A stretch of DNA of 64,000 nt. Source: Lineus longissimus. Lineage: Eukaryota > Nemertea > Pilidiophora > Heteronemertea > Lineidae. Positions within the stretch are counted from its first letter, which is position 1. Every line of letters begins with the position of its first letter. Location: contig NC_088320.1 in assembly GCF_910592395.1 (NCBI RefSeq), positions 8,246,001-8,310,000 on the forward strand, read 5' to 3'. Below the pieces are notes generated by a model that worked only from the letters and a program-made list of their open reading frames with translations, was not told the origin of the DNA and searched no databases. Shown here in pieces: positions 21,301 through 33,968 of this stretch. The translations under genes and the position numbers were made by a program.

Positions 21301-24300
21301 GAACGATGCTGTGGACAAGTCCAAGGATACTGCATCAGTCACGACCAACTTCTCATCAGAAAGCGTCACCACTGTTGAAGTGAGCTGCACTGCTCCACCT
21401 TCAAACTAAGACGAGTTCTTGTCCTTTCCCAGACCGATGGAAGATCTGGGACGAACTAACAATGCAGCAGGAGTGAACAGCCTCTAGTTTATTGATAACA
21501 AGAACTTGGATTGATGATGAGTCGGACTATCTAGTATCGAGCCGGAAATCCGTACCTTCCACTTAATTGGACAGCTATTCCAGAACTGTCTGAAACATGT
21601 TAAAGTACACGTACATATAATATTAGATCGCCTAGCAACTGCTCACAAACAAATGGTCAAAGCGTAATAATTAATGACATTATCTGGCTAGGCCTATGCT
21701 GTACTTATACATTAGGCCTTGAGAATGTATGCATGCACGTGTACACTTTGTATATACGAGGACTACTGGGAGGCCCAATGTTGTTGACTTGACATAAGAA
21801 CGTCGGAACTACACACCCAATATTATAATATTACAGAGCAGGTCTCTGTTACACCACCAGCATATTCAATGTTCAGTTCCAACCTGTACCAGTCCAATGC
21901 ACGCCTGTCATGGTCAGCAGTGGTCAGCTTAGCGCGATATGGAACATTCTTCCGAAACTCAAGCGAGGGAAGTCTGCTCATTAGCATATCTCGCGCACTG
22001 CTCCTTCTTGTCAAACATCGTAGTGAAATCGTAATGGAAAACGTCTGGCTTTGCGCCAGACATTGAGATTAATAAGCGAAGAACAAATAGGTAAAAAAGT
22101 TCTACTTACGCGAGACTGCTGTGATAAAATTATCATTGCAGAGACTCCGGTGACGTACACATATATTTTTTACAATCAAAAATGCCCTCAAAAGACGACA
22201 TGGAATGACTATTTTATTGATATTTCCTACTATTTACCTTCCAATTATCAATTGATACAAATAGATCGGCGTTAGGTCGCATGCTTTTCTTTCCTGGTTA
22301 CACTATAAAGCAAAATAGTTGCAACCCCGTAAATGCGCTATAAGTCCAATAATAAGTGACGGTGACCCGTTATAAATGTTTCGCCAGCTTCGCTTTTTTG
22401 CCGCTTTGGGCCCTTGCGTCCAGTCATACCTCGCCTCCAGTGTACATTACTGATCTCCCAAATATGGGCATGCACGTCACGACACGCCCACCACACACCA
22501 ATAATATGCACCAATCAGCGCTCCGCTTACTACTCCACCACACGGGGCCTAATTGAACTACGGAGCGGTGTGATCATACAGGATTGAGTACATCATGCAG
22601 TACCGGCTGGCACTTATCCGTACATAATCTTAAGCATGACAAGAAACGTATAAGAGGATTTATTACCGAAGGTTTTAGCCGGGTTTGGAGATGAAAAATG
22701 AGAACGAATTCACGGTGAGCGATTTCGTACATTTTCATGTACACATCGGGATGTAGAGATATTTTCGTGATGTCACCAGTTCTAAGCGGACACATTTTTT
22801 AGTGATTCCCGAGAGCATGTTTGTCCTATCTACCAAGCTTAATCAGAGCATCATATATACAAAATGATTCTTCTAATAAAAACGTATAATTTTAGTATAT
22901 GGAATACAAAACAATCACAAAACCTTTCTTTTGCTTTCATTGAAAGAAATCATTAGATATTTGCAATTGCGGCCCGTCATGAATATAAGTTTATATTTTA
23001 ACGACAACAACGCATTTCAAATGCATTCCATGATGACGTCATCCTCCACAAAAAGGTGGTTTCTGGAACTACTGGCAAATTGCTATCAATAAAGTCAGCT
23101 GGGACGAGATTGGCAGTTGGAAGGGTAATATGTAAAGTCAAGGACTTGGTGAGCCCCCCTTTAGGTCGGGGGAGCACCCCCGAACCCCCCTACGATAGCG
23201 TAACGTTTTTACCCAGTACAATGGAGGGGAAACCCCCCAACCCCCCCCCCCCCAAACCCCCCCATGTTGGGACCATCCATAGTTCCTTCCGACACATTTT
23301 TGTTTTGGTAATGGTAATGTAATACTTTGTGATTATCCTTATTCACGGGAATCGGGCGTTTCCAGTGATATACGACACAAATGGGTTGTCCTCATGAATT
23401 CACTTTGAAAACGCATTTTAAAATAGATGTTACGTCATCATCGCGTACATTTGGGAAAAACTCCCTAACGAGACCGGAGCAGACGGCTGAAAGTAGTTTA
23501 TTTATTGGCCGCTGAATGCAGAATGTCGCTCACCCGAATTTTTCACGCAACTATAGCTGAATAGAGCTAGTTCTAGTTTGTGATTCATTTTGATACTTCA
23601 GATTTGGGCAGTAGACCAAAATAACTTAGTCGTCAGTGTGGTTTTAAGCTGGAAAAACGTATTTGTTTTTCTTAAAGTGCCTTTTTTGGACGGGTGTGTG
23701 CGATTGTTTTGTTTATGTCACGTGACCTCGACAATGTCGACACAAAATTGAAATAAACCACCCTTTTCTGTCATTATTTAGGACGGATATTTCTCTAATA
23801 AAAGTATTAATATAATTGGCCAATTTTTTAGGCATATGTAGCGAATTCCCATGAAGATTTAAATTAATTTAAATTTAATTTAAATTAATTTCAACCAATG
23901 GGATAGCAACCACCACCGGAAGATCGCGGAGAAATCGTAAACTCAACGGAGTTAATTCAGAAAAAAACCAAACAAATTGTTTGTAGGATATACAATAGTT
24001 ACTCTCTTTATTTCTCATCATTCATTATATACTCCCGCACACACGTGTATCTTAAGAGCCCCTCCTAAAGGGGGGCTTATAAATTGTGGAAAGAACGCAC
24101 CCGATTTCACGCGGTACTTCCACAGTGATTCCACGGTTTAGTACTGACTATTCCATGGTTTAGCACAGGTTACATGGTTTCACTGATTCCAAGTTTTATC
24201 AACTACCTGAGGAAACAGAGTAATACCTGGAAGTTTAAGGTGAAAGACGGGACCCGTCGTGGAGATCCGTGCATGATAATATATGCAAGTTCTATTGAAT

Positions 24301-25577
24301 GCCTGTACCTTCGGAAAAGCATCAAATTGTCGATGAAAACTTAAATGTGTCATTGGCGTTTATCTCCAATTTGATATCACGAGCGGGCAATCATATGAAA
24401 AAAATATCGTCAACCGACATCAAGTCTTTCTTTTATGCATTCAACACCACTAGATGCTTCTTGATGAGCAACGATTCGCTACAATACAGGGGGTTATCCC
24501 CGACAATCAGCACCCGTGTGTAAAAGGCTCTGCCGCATGTGCCTACTAATATACTCTGGATTCTCAACAATGTAAGACCGATTCATTAATTTGAAGTATG
24601 ACCGCCCCCAGTATGATATATGTATGCATTGAACATGCCAAGGTCCCTCCATACTGAAAAACTTGTTGATCTTCAGGTTGTGGTATTGAGTGATTGACAG
24701 GGGTTGGCTTTGGGAATTAACTGATCATTAGTGACCTAACCACTGTCAGTGATGATAGTGTGGTGAATCTACGTCCCTGTCTATTAGCCTTGGTCTATTG
24801 GCAGTGAATCTTCAATAAAAAATAGCATTGATTAAGTGAAATCGTTATGGGACTGGCACTCTAAACTCTTTCCATGAGATTGATGCAAAGGCGAGTGACA
24901 TGAACACTAGACAATATTGGTGTCGCCCACCCAGTGTCCATCCCGATTGAACAATGTTGAATTGCATCCATCGACAATCACTGACAATGCGCACAATATT
25001 AACGGGTGCTTGGTCTACCTATCCAGAAACGGTCTTATATCGATGAGTCTAGAGTAGCGACTACATTATCATTTAAATAAACTGTCTCTATCTATGTGGA
25101 CATTGCATTATCGTTTTTAAACATTTGAATGCTTTTTCCCATTTCCAGAAGATTCTTTAACACTCCCACCCTGGACAATATTGATAGGAACGTTGAGAAA
25201 ATAATGAAAACAATAGTAAGCATTTTCAAACAAAGCATATTCGACCCGGATAATCAATTGGCCAACTTGGATAGAATCATCCATGCCCACCAACCGATCT
25301 CTGACATATACACTGCATCATCAATTACCGATGTACATTTTATATTAATTTAATAGCCACGCCGTTTGTTTTGGTGTTCGTGTGTTCAGTGATGCTGCGC
25401 ATGGTACTTCACCACTGATGTGTGTGAATTTCTAGAGATTGAAACACATTTTGATTTACGTCACGTGCATCCATTGCATATCAAGTTCATGTACTTTCAG
25501 ATGTTTGCAACCAAGATATAATATATTCTTCTTGAATGCGTTTTCTTTCTACCTTGCAGACTGGGGAGGGCAAGTAG
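18382..25577 (+). CDS. Secreted peptide precursor, copy 2 (five coding exons)
   Basis: Exons 18,382-18,445, 18,628-18,639, 20,293-20,344, 25,149-25,215 and 25,560-25,577 match copy 1 in length, phase and splice sites. Across the predicted coding sequence I see one change: AAC to GAC in exon 4, which turns an Asn into Asp in the mature peptide. Signal peptide, propeptide and the Lys-Arg site are identical. The long intron between the third and fourth coding exons carries the same nested transposons as copy 1, so the insertions predate the duplication. Function is unknown; see copy 1. Confidence 0.55.
19218..19449. mobile_element. Fold-back MITE, copy 2
   Basis: Same element as 2628-2858, with the same AATG flanks (19,214-19,217 and 19,450-19,453). 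It arrived before the duplication. A single end of the same family (CCTTTCCCAGCCACCGTA) also sits near 10,155-10,172 and its duplicate near 25,922-25,940. Confidence 0.75.
20509..20893. mobile_element. 385-bp MITE, unit 2
   Basis: Same length and ends as 4740-5124, at the equivalent place in unit 2. Confidence 0.7.
21109..22431 (+). mobile_element. Long copy of the CCAGAAG...TTGCGTC element, unit 2
   Basis: Equivalent of 5,341-6,661. The terminal GCCGC-TAC-GCGGC hairpin is partly deleted here (GCCGCTTTGGG), so this copy may have lost its 3' end signal. Confidence 0.6.
21373..21853 (-). mobile_element. Solo LTR (481 bp), unit 2
   Basis: Same LTR, length and CCAC flanks (21,369-21,372, 21,854-21,857) as in unit 1, with a few substitutions. 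Confidence 0.8.
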
Positions 25578-28019
25578 CATTGATGTAGACATTGTAGAAA
25601 TGACGCAGACTGCCGTTTTGTGCTTCTAGAAAATATTTCAAAATTCTTGTAGGAAGAAGTAGACGATGAAGTTCATGTGGTAAATATATGCACTTGGAGG
25701 CAAAACATCATGTGTCTTATTATTTATTTATACTTTTGTATCCTAGTTACTGGCATAAGATGATCTACCCATATCGGTAGGTTTCGCCGGATCTTACGCC
25801 TGTGTGTATTATATTTCGACCTCTTTTTCATCTATCAATTGCACTGAGAACATCGATAAAGAACTCCAAGGGTCTCATTGATCAAACTAAGGTCCCACTT
25901 GTAGTGGAAAAAAATGTGATGTCCTTTCCCAGCCACCGTACGTATGTATACTGGTTGAAATCCTGTATTGCTGTCATGGATTGTCAATGATACCATGCGT
26001 TCCCCTACATGATTTATTCTGACGAGTTTAGCACTCTGCCATTTTCACATTAAGTCTGTAAAAACGCCATGACTGATGCCGGCTGAGCACGGCTGAGCAC
26101 GGTCGGTTAGAGGTTTGCCAACCATAGTTCTATATGGAAAACGCAATGAAATACGCCGGCTCGGAAGGACATCTGGTAATTCAATTTTACGAGGTATATA
26201 TTCCATTCCGCCTCTCGATATACACCCTGAATTGCAGTAGGCTTACCTGATGGAGTCAGTTGTTGCTGGTTGTAAATCCTATTTGGATAACACTAGAGCC
26301 CGTCCCAAACTGACCCTAGGGAATGGCTTAAAATATCTTAATGTTCGATCGTTAAAACCATCGAAGTGACCAGATGATCTATAACTTCCCAAACCCTTCA
26401 ATATCGTGTGGGTCATGTGGAAGGGTTTTGCCATTACAAGCATTTGGTAAAGGACGTGAACGAGTACAGTCGTCAAACTGCTGCGCTCAGATGATTCAGC
26501 ATAAACGGTTGATCTTGAAAGGCGCTTCCCCATCCTCCGGGAAAGCCGCAAGTTCTTCAATATTTTGTCCAGTGGCAACAATTGGTATTGAAAACGAGTC
26601 GGAGTAATTCACCGAAGCTTATGATCACTCAGTATTAACTGGAGAGTTGTGAAGTGTTTCGTGGAGGAACCCTGAACCATGAAGTCACACTCAGGGATCC
26701 GGTTCGTACAAATCTCTCAGGGCGGTGCAACGTGTGTTTTCGAGTGTTTCCTCTCATTGGAAAAACAGGTTGACATCTTCTCGCTATTGAAAAGTTATGG
26801 TCTTTCTGCTGGCTATTGTATGGAAACACTGAATTCTCGGGGAAAATGTCATAATTTTGGGACGTCCAATAAAATAAGAACGGGTCGAAATTTCCGGACG
26901 ACTGGTCTCGAAGTTTTGGGGCGACCTCCACGCCGCCTATTATTAAGTTCTGTCGTATCAATACAGCCGCCGACTTTTTCATTGTTCTCGCCAACAGATA
27001 GATAACATCAACAGTCGTTCTGAATGGAGGTAGATAGGGATCCTACCTTATTTGAGAAGGCTGATGTGAATACATCTGTAGATTTCGGCACAGTTGCAAT
27101 CCAACTGGAAACGGACTGCTCCCATTTTGTACAAAATGAATCACGCGTACGCAGATTATAAGAAACCGCATTTTGAACAAAGTTTCATTTTTTGACGAAG
27201 AATGTGTTCTCTCATATGGCCTGACGCGATTTCGGATTTATTTTGAGGAATTTATGCGATGGGTTCCCATTTTAAGGGACGTTTAAAAATGTTGGCCTTT
27301 TCCGCTACTGACTGTATGAAAACACTGAATTATTAACACATTCTTCTCGGTTTCTCCCGACTGCAAAGTCATGGTCTCACGTGCTGTCTATTGTACGGAA
27401 ACACTGAAATATGAGGAACAACCAAAACGTTACACTGGGTGGTCATAGAGCTACAACGTACACACGGTACATGGACACGCCAGCAAATAATGGCTTAACG
27501 AAGGATTCACGACCATGTTACCAGGTTCCAAGATGGCGGCGGTGTGGAGTCAACTTGTTCTCGTGCTAGGAGTATAAGCCCAATTTTTGTGTCGTATGGT
27601 AGAGCTGGTTAAAAAGAACAGTTTGGTAAACAAGAGTGAACGGCTGCGAAGGCTGCAGGCCGGAGGTCTTGTTGTGGAGTTCACGGAAAGGGGTTTTATT
27701 CCCCTTTTTCGCCCAGAACTTTGTCTATGTACATATAACGTATACGTAGTCTACATACGGACGAGGAGGAAGGCACAGTCAGGGCGCCGTTCCGCATGAT
27801 GAGTCAGGACACAAAAGACCAACCACCAAACAATACGCCGAGGCAGGCCGGTGCTAAATGCAAACCAGATCAGAGATCCCCAATGGAAGGATCAGGCAGC
27901 CCCGACCTGAAAGTTGGCCGAATCGATTGCGATAAAATGGATAATAGCTCAATCAATCTCGTAGATTTGTTTACGGAGTTACGCAGTCTAAGATAGGACC
28001 AGAAAGCTTTCGAGCTAGC

Positions 28020-28763
28020 ATGGCAGATCGGATTGATAATACCCTAAAGGAGGTCAAAGATAGTATTGTGAAAAGTAATAAAGACCTCAGGGACTACTTG
28101 GACATCGAATGCGGGAAAATAAGTAGCAGAATGGATCGTATTGAAGATCACATGCGTGCCCTCGAGGTAGCACCTCCGGTACAACCTAAAGTGGAAGACT
28201 TCGACCCGGAAGTGTCGGTAATCGCGATAGGTCTACCGGGCGATTCGGAAAAAAATCTTCAAGCGAGCGTTGAGAGTCTGCTGGCGGTCGGGCTGGAACT
28301 AAACGATGTTGAGTGCGTTAAATGCATGAGAACCAAGCCGAGGTTTGGTAAACCGGGAGGAGTGAAGATGCGTTTCTTTTCGGTCTCTGATAAAATTAGG
28401 GTACTGTCTGCCAAAAGAAAGCTCAAGGATAACCCCGACTATTCCCATACGTATCTTAAGAGCGCTAATTCCCACGCAGAGAGGCTGATCGACTTCATCT
28501 TCCGGCAGATCTTGAAAGAAATACCTGATGGCGGGAAGTTTAGATTCACTGGCAGCGGGCGCCTTATCCGAAACGACATAAACAAGAATGGAGACGAGGA
28601 GGACATCCAGCCACCGGGCCGGTTTGGTGATCCATCAGCCAGCGGCAGAGGATGCAACAACGATGACGGTTACCGTCGGCCCTGGCCACGTCGTGGTGGC
28701 GCGGTGGTGGTGTTAGAGGTGGTGGACATGGCAAGGATAGAACCCAGTCCTCTTTGGGTCTGA
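28020..28763 (+). CDS. LINE ORF1 protein (nucleic-acid-binding chaperone type)
   Basis: A 247-residue frame with an N-terminal coiled-coil-like stretch (IDNTLKEVKDSI, residues 4-15, and SSRMDRIEDHMRAL, about 35-48), then an RRM-like block (VSVIAIGLPG to KMRFFSVSDKIRVL) and a C-terminal part ending in a Gly/Arg-rich tail. This is the layout of ORF1 proteins of CR1/L1-like LINEs, which bind element RNA. An upstream frame (27,796-27,996, ending LVDLFTELRSLR) probably belongs to the same ORF1, separated by a frameshift near 28,000, so the copy is probably dead. Confidence 0.65.
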   Translation: MADRIDNTLKEVKDSIVKSNKDLRDYLDIECGKISSRMDRIEDHMRALEVAPPVQPKVEDFDPEVSVIAIGLPGDSEKNLQASVESLLAVGLELNDVECVKCMRTKPRFGKPGGVKMRFFSVSDKIRVLSAKRKLKDNPDYSHTYLKSANSHAERLIDFIFRQILKEIPDGGKFRFTGSGRLIRNDINKNGDEEDIQPPGRFGDPSASGRGCNNDDGYRRPWPRRGGAVVVLEVVDMARIEPSPLWV

Positions 28764-28940
28764 CCGTATCGAGCTGGAATATAAACGGTTGGACTTCGGA
28801 TAACAAAGGTTTGCGGTGCGAAATAAGAAACCACATAAGTAGTGACATATTTTGTGTGAACGAATCTCATCTCACTGGCGATAATACGATTGAGGTGGGT
28901 GGTTACAAGTGGTTTGACTACAGTCAATTGTTACAGATTA
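28754..28940 (+). pseudogene. LINE ORF2, first part of AP-type endonuclease
   Basis: The reading VSSWNINGWTSDN, then DIFCVNESHLTGDN and GYKWF, is the N-terminal third of an exonuclease-endonuclease-phosphatase domain. It includes the Asn of the SWNINGW motif and the catalytic Glu of NESHL. It overlaps the end of ORF1 by about 10 bases in another frame. It breaks off after GYKWF into unrelated sequence. Confidence 0.75.
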
Positions 28941-29309
28941 TATGATACCCTTGTACGTCCTTTACCTCACGAAGAAATTAATTGCTAAGATTTTTCTTGC
29001 TGATTTTATTACCAATAACTAGCTAATTTAACTAGTAATTAAATTGTAATTTAATTGGTACGATTTATAGGTCCTGGGAAAACACATCATGACAGATATT
29101 TACAAGACTGAATGTTGCAAAACAGGTTGACTTGATAAGATGTGTGACCGGACCGCCGTCTGACTGATGGACAGCTTATAGTGGATACGTTATTTGCCTC
29201 TTAATTCTATAACTCAATTCTAGAGCTCCTTGGCTTTGGTTAGTTTTGTTGTTAAATTGATTTTTAATCAGTTACAGTACACGACTCAAATACATTCCAA
29301 ATAGAAAGC

Positions 29310-31320
29310 CAGACACTAAATAATGATGTAAATAAAAAAAATTACAAATTTAATTGAACACTTACAAATTGGCTGGGAAGGGATTCGAACCAGTAAACAA
29401 TCAATCGGCAACTCTGCACTGTAAGACGGTCACTTAAGGGTGAGAGTGACCATGGCAGTTGATCTGGCGCCTGTATCATAAGTATAGTTCCATGTATGAA
29501 CGCTTATACAACTTGATGACGGTCACTTTACAAGCAGGGCATATCAATAGAAGATACATTTAAAATGTCTAGGTTATGGCATTAAGTAGCGTTTGAGGTA
29601 GCTTTTATCGTGCCTTTTTTAGGGCAGCCTTATAAATCTAATGAATGGTTGGTATTCCTTTGGTCGAGCCAAAGGGACGCACCGCGGGGACTCCGGGCAT
29701 TGTGTGCCAAGTCCAGATTCCGAGTCATCTGGTATTCCTGAGTTCCAAGTCCCAAAATGGTTTCATCGCAAATGGCTTTTCCACGGCATACCTAAGTATG
29801 GTGGTTTTAACTGACGCGTACATTCGGATCTACATGTTGAGCTTTTGGCCTGCTATGGACTGATTTCAAGCACAATATCTCTGTTTGGGCGGTGTGACGA
29901 GGCAAAATATCGTAAAGCAAGCATTAACAAGATAAAGCTTTTCACTTATTGCATGCAGCCAGTCGGACTGAACCTTTAATGTAAAACTTCAACGATCGTG
30001 TTCCCCAAGATCCCAAAATCCGAATGCCTTGAATCATAACTTTATCGCGTCTTTAGCAGGAAGGAAGCGCTGTTTTCCTGGACGCACGATCGAGGGACTT
30101 GGCACTCAGGAATAATATGAGATGACTCGGAACCTGGATTTGGATGTAATGCCCGGAGTTCAGGATTTTGATTCCCCGGGGTGATTATTATAACATCAGT
30201 TGGACGCCTGAATGTAGTTACCAGTGACTGTCTGCATGTTGTTGTGTGGTGAGTCGGGGCAGGCAAATGAAGACCTTACTCGCACAGAATATTCAATCGT
30301 ATACATCTTGCCAGTGACAAATTAAAAATATACATGGTGATATCACATGGATAAGGATTAGTTGGTGCAAAGTTATTGGTTATTTTAAAATCTAAATCGT
30401 ACTTTTCATCAAATTTACTAGTATTTGGCCAAGAGAACACTAATGGATTAATTAATATATCAAAATCACCATTGGTACTCTAGACGTGCAAGAAGGATAT
30501 ACTTTTTGACGTAAAAAGATTAAACGAAAAAAAAGATGTGGAGTTGGACACACAGTACAGTACTGATATCTTGCATGAGCTACTAGAAAATACAGTGTAA
30601 GCCTGGACTGATGGAAGGCTTCTTGTCTCTGAGACCTTAAATGTTGAATAATCTAAGCATTAAACCGACTTATGACATACCATTTGTGTGGTATGTTGAT
30701 TACAATTCATTTGTGAACTATTTACAGAACAATTTGTCAAATGTAGCCAAATTGTGTTTGAAATATGCATTTTGGAATTCGTTTAACAATTACGCCACAT
30801 TTTATTTTTCAAGAAAATTTTCATGAAACTGCTTCCCCCTAGCCCAATATTTTGTGCAGTAAAAAGCGACCCGCTGAATATCGAGACGAGCTCTAGACAC
30901 TCTTCTGAAATGGAGGGAGAACTTACCTTGTTGGTGGTAGGTCACAGAATGTGCAGATACAAGATGGAGAGATCCCGTATAGAGGTTCTTCACGTGACGT
31001 CACGTCAAGAACCTCGAAGGGAGCTGGTCGACGTCATAGAAGCTCCGATTCCTCCACCAATGACTGTGGAATAGGTGTCCATCTCGCTGATTCACTCAAC
31101 GGCTGTACAATGACGATATGGGACCGGCCCGTGTGCATTTTGCACCCTTCCCACCATGCTTGGGCTCTCTTCAAACTGTGAAAGCAACGTCTGCTGTTTT
31201 GCCCCCAGTCTTCCATTATTCGCTCTTTTCTTTGACACGCTAAGACGAAATGGAGGAGGGTGGCGCAGGTTCAAAGAGTGCCTGCCACAGTCGTGAGTTC
31301 GACCCCAAATCTGGTTCACT
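29310..31320 (-). repeat. Inverted partial copy of the unit (promoter, exon 1, intron 1 only)
   Basis: This is the reverse complement of about 16,307-18,347, more diverged than the two large units are from each other. It includes the SINE-like head, the promoter block (perfect CRE TGACGTCA near 30,994-31,001), exon 1 with its donor, and most of intron 1. It stops about 25 bp before the acceptor of the signal-peptide exon, so it has no coding part. The TATA-like box has changed to TATACG. Confidence 0.9.
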
Positions 31321-31322
31321 AC
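31258..31322 (+). repeat. tRNA-like SINE head (plus)
   Basis: A-box TGGCGCAGGTTC (31,261-31,272) and B-box GAGTTCGACCC (31,295-31,305). It is the counterpart of 16,300-16,370, at the outer edge of the inverted duplication. Confidence 0.5.
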
Positions 31323-31824
31323 TATTTCATCTTTCTGTCGTTTAGCAAGGCACTGATAACCATGCTTCTCTCCACCAAGGAATAAGTGGGTAACTTAATA
31401 GCTGGATTAGAGAAATGGCGAAATATGGATGCTTGTTCTGAAAGTTGAAACAATGCAGCTCGGACATGTGATGCTTCTTCATAGTTGAACTTAAACCAGA
31501 ATGTACAAGCCTAAAGCTATGATGATATTGTTTCAAAGCGCATTTTGAACGACTGAACGAGTGATCGCTTTGAAAAAGGGTGTATAGCGTTTATCACTAT
31601 CCGGGACCCGTGAATTTGAGATTTTCTCGTATATATACCTTTAAGGATTGAAAGTCGTCACAGTAAGTTATAAAATGTAAAATTTCTTGCCGGGGGCGGG
31701 TGGACGTTGTAATCAGCCTGGTTTGCAAGGTCCTATTGGTTCAGAGCAAACCTTTACATGATAAATCATTATTTGACACACTTCGGCACACGCCCTTGGT
31801 CTATCAAAAGGTTGACGCAAATAT

Positions 31825-32016
31825 GTCACCCGTCACAGCAAAACCAGACGCATATCGCTCTGAGCTTGACAGGTTGATCGAGACGGACTATTTGTTCATT
31901 TCACTGTTGTCTGCCTTTTGTGAAATATAAGCACATCAATTTCTTCTATTATCTCCTGGTGTCATTTAGGCTCATCTAATGTGCGACATGCGACTGGTTT
32001 TGCTGTGATGGGTCAC
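31825..32016. mobile_element. 192-bp MITE with ATAT target duplication
   Basis: The ends GTCACCCGTCACAGCAAAAC and the complement of GTGACCCATCACAGCAAAAC are inverted over about 29 bp with few mismatches. ATAT flanks both sides (31,821-31,824, 32,017-32,020). A further end of this family lies at 16,281-16,303. Confidence 0.7.
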
Positions 32017-32019
32017 ATA

Positions 32020-33400
32020 TGTTACAGACAAAGCTAACTCAGGGAATCAGTCTGTCTTGCAGCTGACAAATCTGCTAATAGCATGAAAGGGCTTTCGCAC
32101 GTTAAAACTTAACAACTAGCTTGGCGTAATTCCATAAACAAGTTTCGAAACATGTCTTCGAATGCCAGCACAGTGCCTTGAAAATTAGAAATTTGTGTCC
32201 GAATTTGAAAAGTCCAAGTTGAGTGAAGATGTACGTTATGTACTGGATACAGATATCATCAATCCCGTTGTGTTGATATACAAAAGACTATACTAGACAC
32301 TACCTTTCAGGAGATGCGTATGTATAATAGTTCACCACAACCGTATTATGATTTCGATGCTGCAAATACCGAGGAACCAGGTGTCTGAGGAGCGGGGAAT
32401 ACGTGAATATGTCATGGTAAGTGTGGGCGTTAGAGTTGGTAACTCTTGACTGAAATTCTCAGGAATCTTTATACCGCTATTTTCGGCCTGCATTTTGTGA
32501 CAAAAACCCTGGTGTATTGTGTGTATTGTGTTGATTCTTAAATATCGCATACGGCCGCTCGATGCATAATTGTTGACCTCATAAAGAAATTGACAGCGCT
32601 TACTTTGACAAATTTTTACCATGTTTCAGCCAAATGTTGAATGAGACGTTTTTGGTGGCATAGGACTCAAAATCGTTACCAACATCTGATTGGTTATCGC
32701 TCTAAAGACGTCATCATTCAAAAATATCCATAAGTAAGAATTTTAGTAGCGAAAAATGGCTCCAGTCAATAGGTACATGTAGTATAGTTTACAAAAGTAT
32801 GGCCAAAGTGTATTGTCACTCTTCAGATTTGTCCCATATAAAATGATAAAAGATAATGAAATAATAAAATATGGGACCAATTTCTAAGTTGAAGTATTTA
32901 CTCGTCGTCAGTTCAACGCAAGTGCTCACAGGGAAGACGTCACATCACCGTCAACGGCAGCCAGTCATGTATCGGATTACATTACTAGTCAAATCTGCAA
33001 TCAAACAATCAAGCAGATGTGGAGTGGTGTTCCTAATACTGATGGTGGAGTTTTTGTTTGTTGTCCTGAGGCTTTTAATCCAAATTGATTGCTGGCACAT
33101 TTTCAAAGGAATTGGTAAATCACTGATACAGTGATTTTTGAGGGGTACCGCAGATGTTACTTCTGTTTGATAGTTCCAACAGCCACTGTGCTGATATTTA
33201 AAGGAGAAATCGTGGACGTTTTGTCAGTCCATCACCTAGATAAGGAATCAAAAGACCGACATTTTCTTTCTTGACACCCCGATACATGTATACATGTATA
33301 TGTATAGATGAATTATGTTTCCTGGCAGCTCAATTTAGTAAACAGTCATGGATTCTATGCAGAATGAAAATGTTCGACACCTCGTCCTCGAGCGATCTTA
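32020..33400. other. No gene seen
   Basis: Short open frames only (up to 96 codons). None has a recognisable motif. Confidence 0.45.
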
Positions 33401-33403
33401 TTA

Positions 33404-33846
33404 AAGCCCGCAGCACACTAACCGCCAACTTTGGCGTTCACTGGCATTTTTTGCCGCAAGAGCCCTGAACGCCTGAAAAATCCCTACTCTGCTACGAACG
33501 GCGTCGGCTAACGCGACTTGCCGCGACTTGCCGCAACTAAACGCCAAATATCTAACATGTTTGATTTTTGACGCGTGTCGCCGCGTTTGAACGCAAGAAG
33601 AAGCCAGGTGTGCGGCGGATGGCCGCCTGACTTGGCGTCGGCGGCGAGGCTATGGCCAATCAGTATGCGTCTTGATGTCACATGATTTCGAAATGGCAGC
33701 CTAAAGTTGCGGAAAAGACGCTACTGGACGCCGATTCTGGGCAGGTGTGCTCTGACCGGGATCCACTGGCCGCCAACTTCGGCGTCGAGAGGCGTCAGCT
33801 GAACGCTTCTTGTCGCCAAAGTTGGCGGCTACTTTACTGCGGGCTT
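33404..33846. mobile_element. 443-bp MITE with TA target duplication
   Basis: Inverted ends AAGCCCGCAG...CTGCGGGCTT, with an inner inverted CCGCCAACTTTGGCG. TA is on both sides (33,402-33,403, 33,847-33,848), as for Tc1/mariner-type insertions. It is GC-richer than its surroundings, with many GCC/CGC motifs, and has no ORF of note. Confidence 0.75.
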
Positions 33847-33968
33847 TACACAATTAATACGAGGCGGCAGATCTTTCCCTGATGTGGAATACGACAAAAT
33901 CCACTTCTGACAATTCACTCACTGTGTAGGCCGTATCACGTTGATAGCGTAAGTATGTACATTATACA

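Larger units (their letters stand above)
20894..24207. mobile_element. 3.3-kb TIR transposon with 9-bp target duplication, unit 2
   Basis: Equivalent of 5125-8437, with TGAGGAAAC on both sides (20,885-20,893 and 24,208-24,216). It was therefore present before the segmental duplication. The C-tract is shorter than in unit 1. Confidence 0.8.
16307..27302 (+). repeat. Segmental duplication, unit 2
   Basis: This unit matches 1-11,562 from 16,578 onward and ends at 27,302 after the shared GTTGGCCTTTTC. The part 16,307-18,347 also matches the inverted partial copy at 29,310-31,320. A decayed second copy of part of 26,740-26,850 follows at about 27,310-27,410. Confidence 0.95.
27515..28940 (+). mobile_element. 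LINE with intact 5' end and ORF1, cut off inside the endonuclease
   Basis: The 5' region has AAGATGGCGGC (about 27,531), a YY1 site of the kind found in LINE promoters. ORF1 (about 27,796-28,763) follows, then the start of ORF2. The element stops near 28,916, so reverse transcriptase and 3' tail are missing. LINEs usually lose the 5' end; losing the 3' end implies later deletion or rearrangement. The 28,945-29,305 stretch after it has nothing I recognise. Confidence 0.75.

Noticed and set aside
33271-33882. Short frames rich in Cys and Arg
   Set aside because: They fall in or beside the 443-bp MITE and follow its GC-rich repeats.
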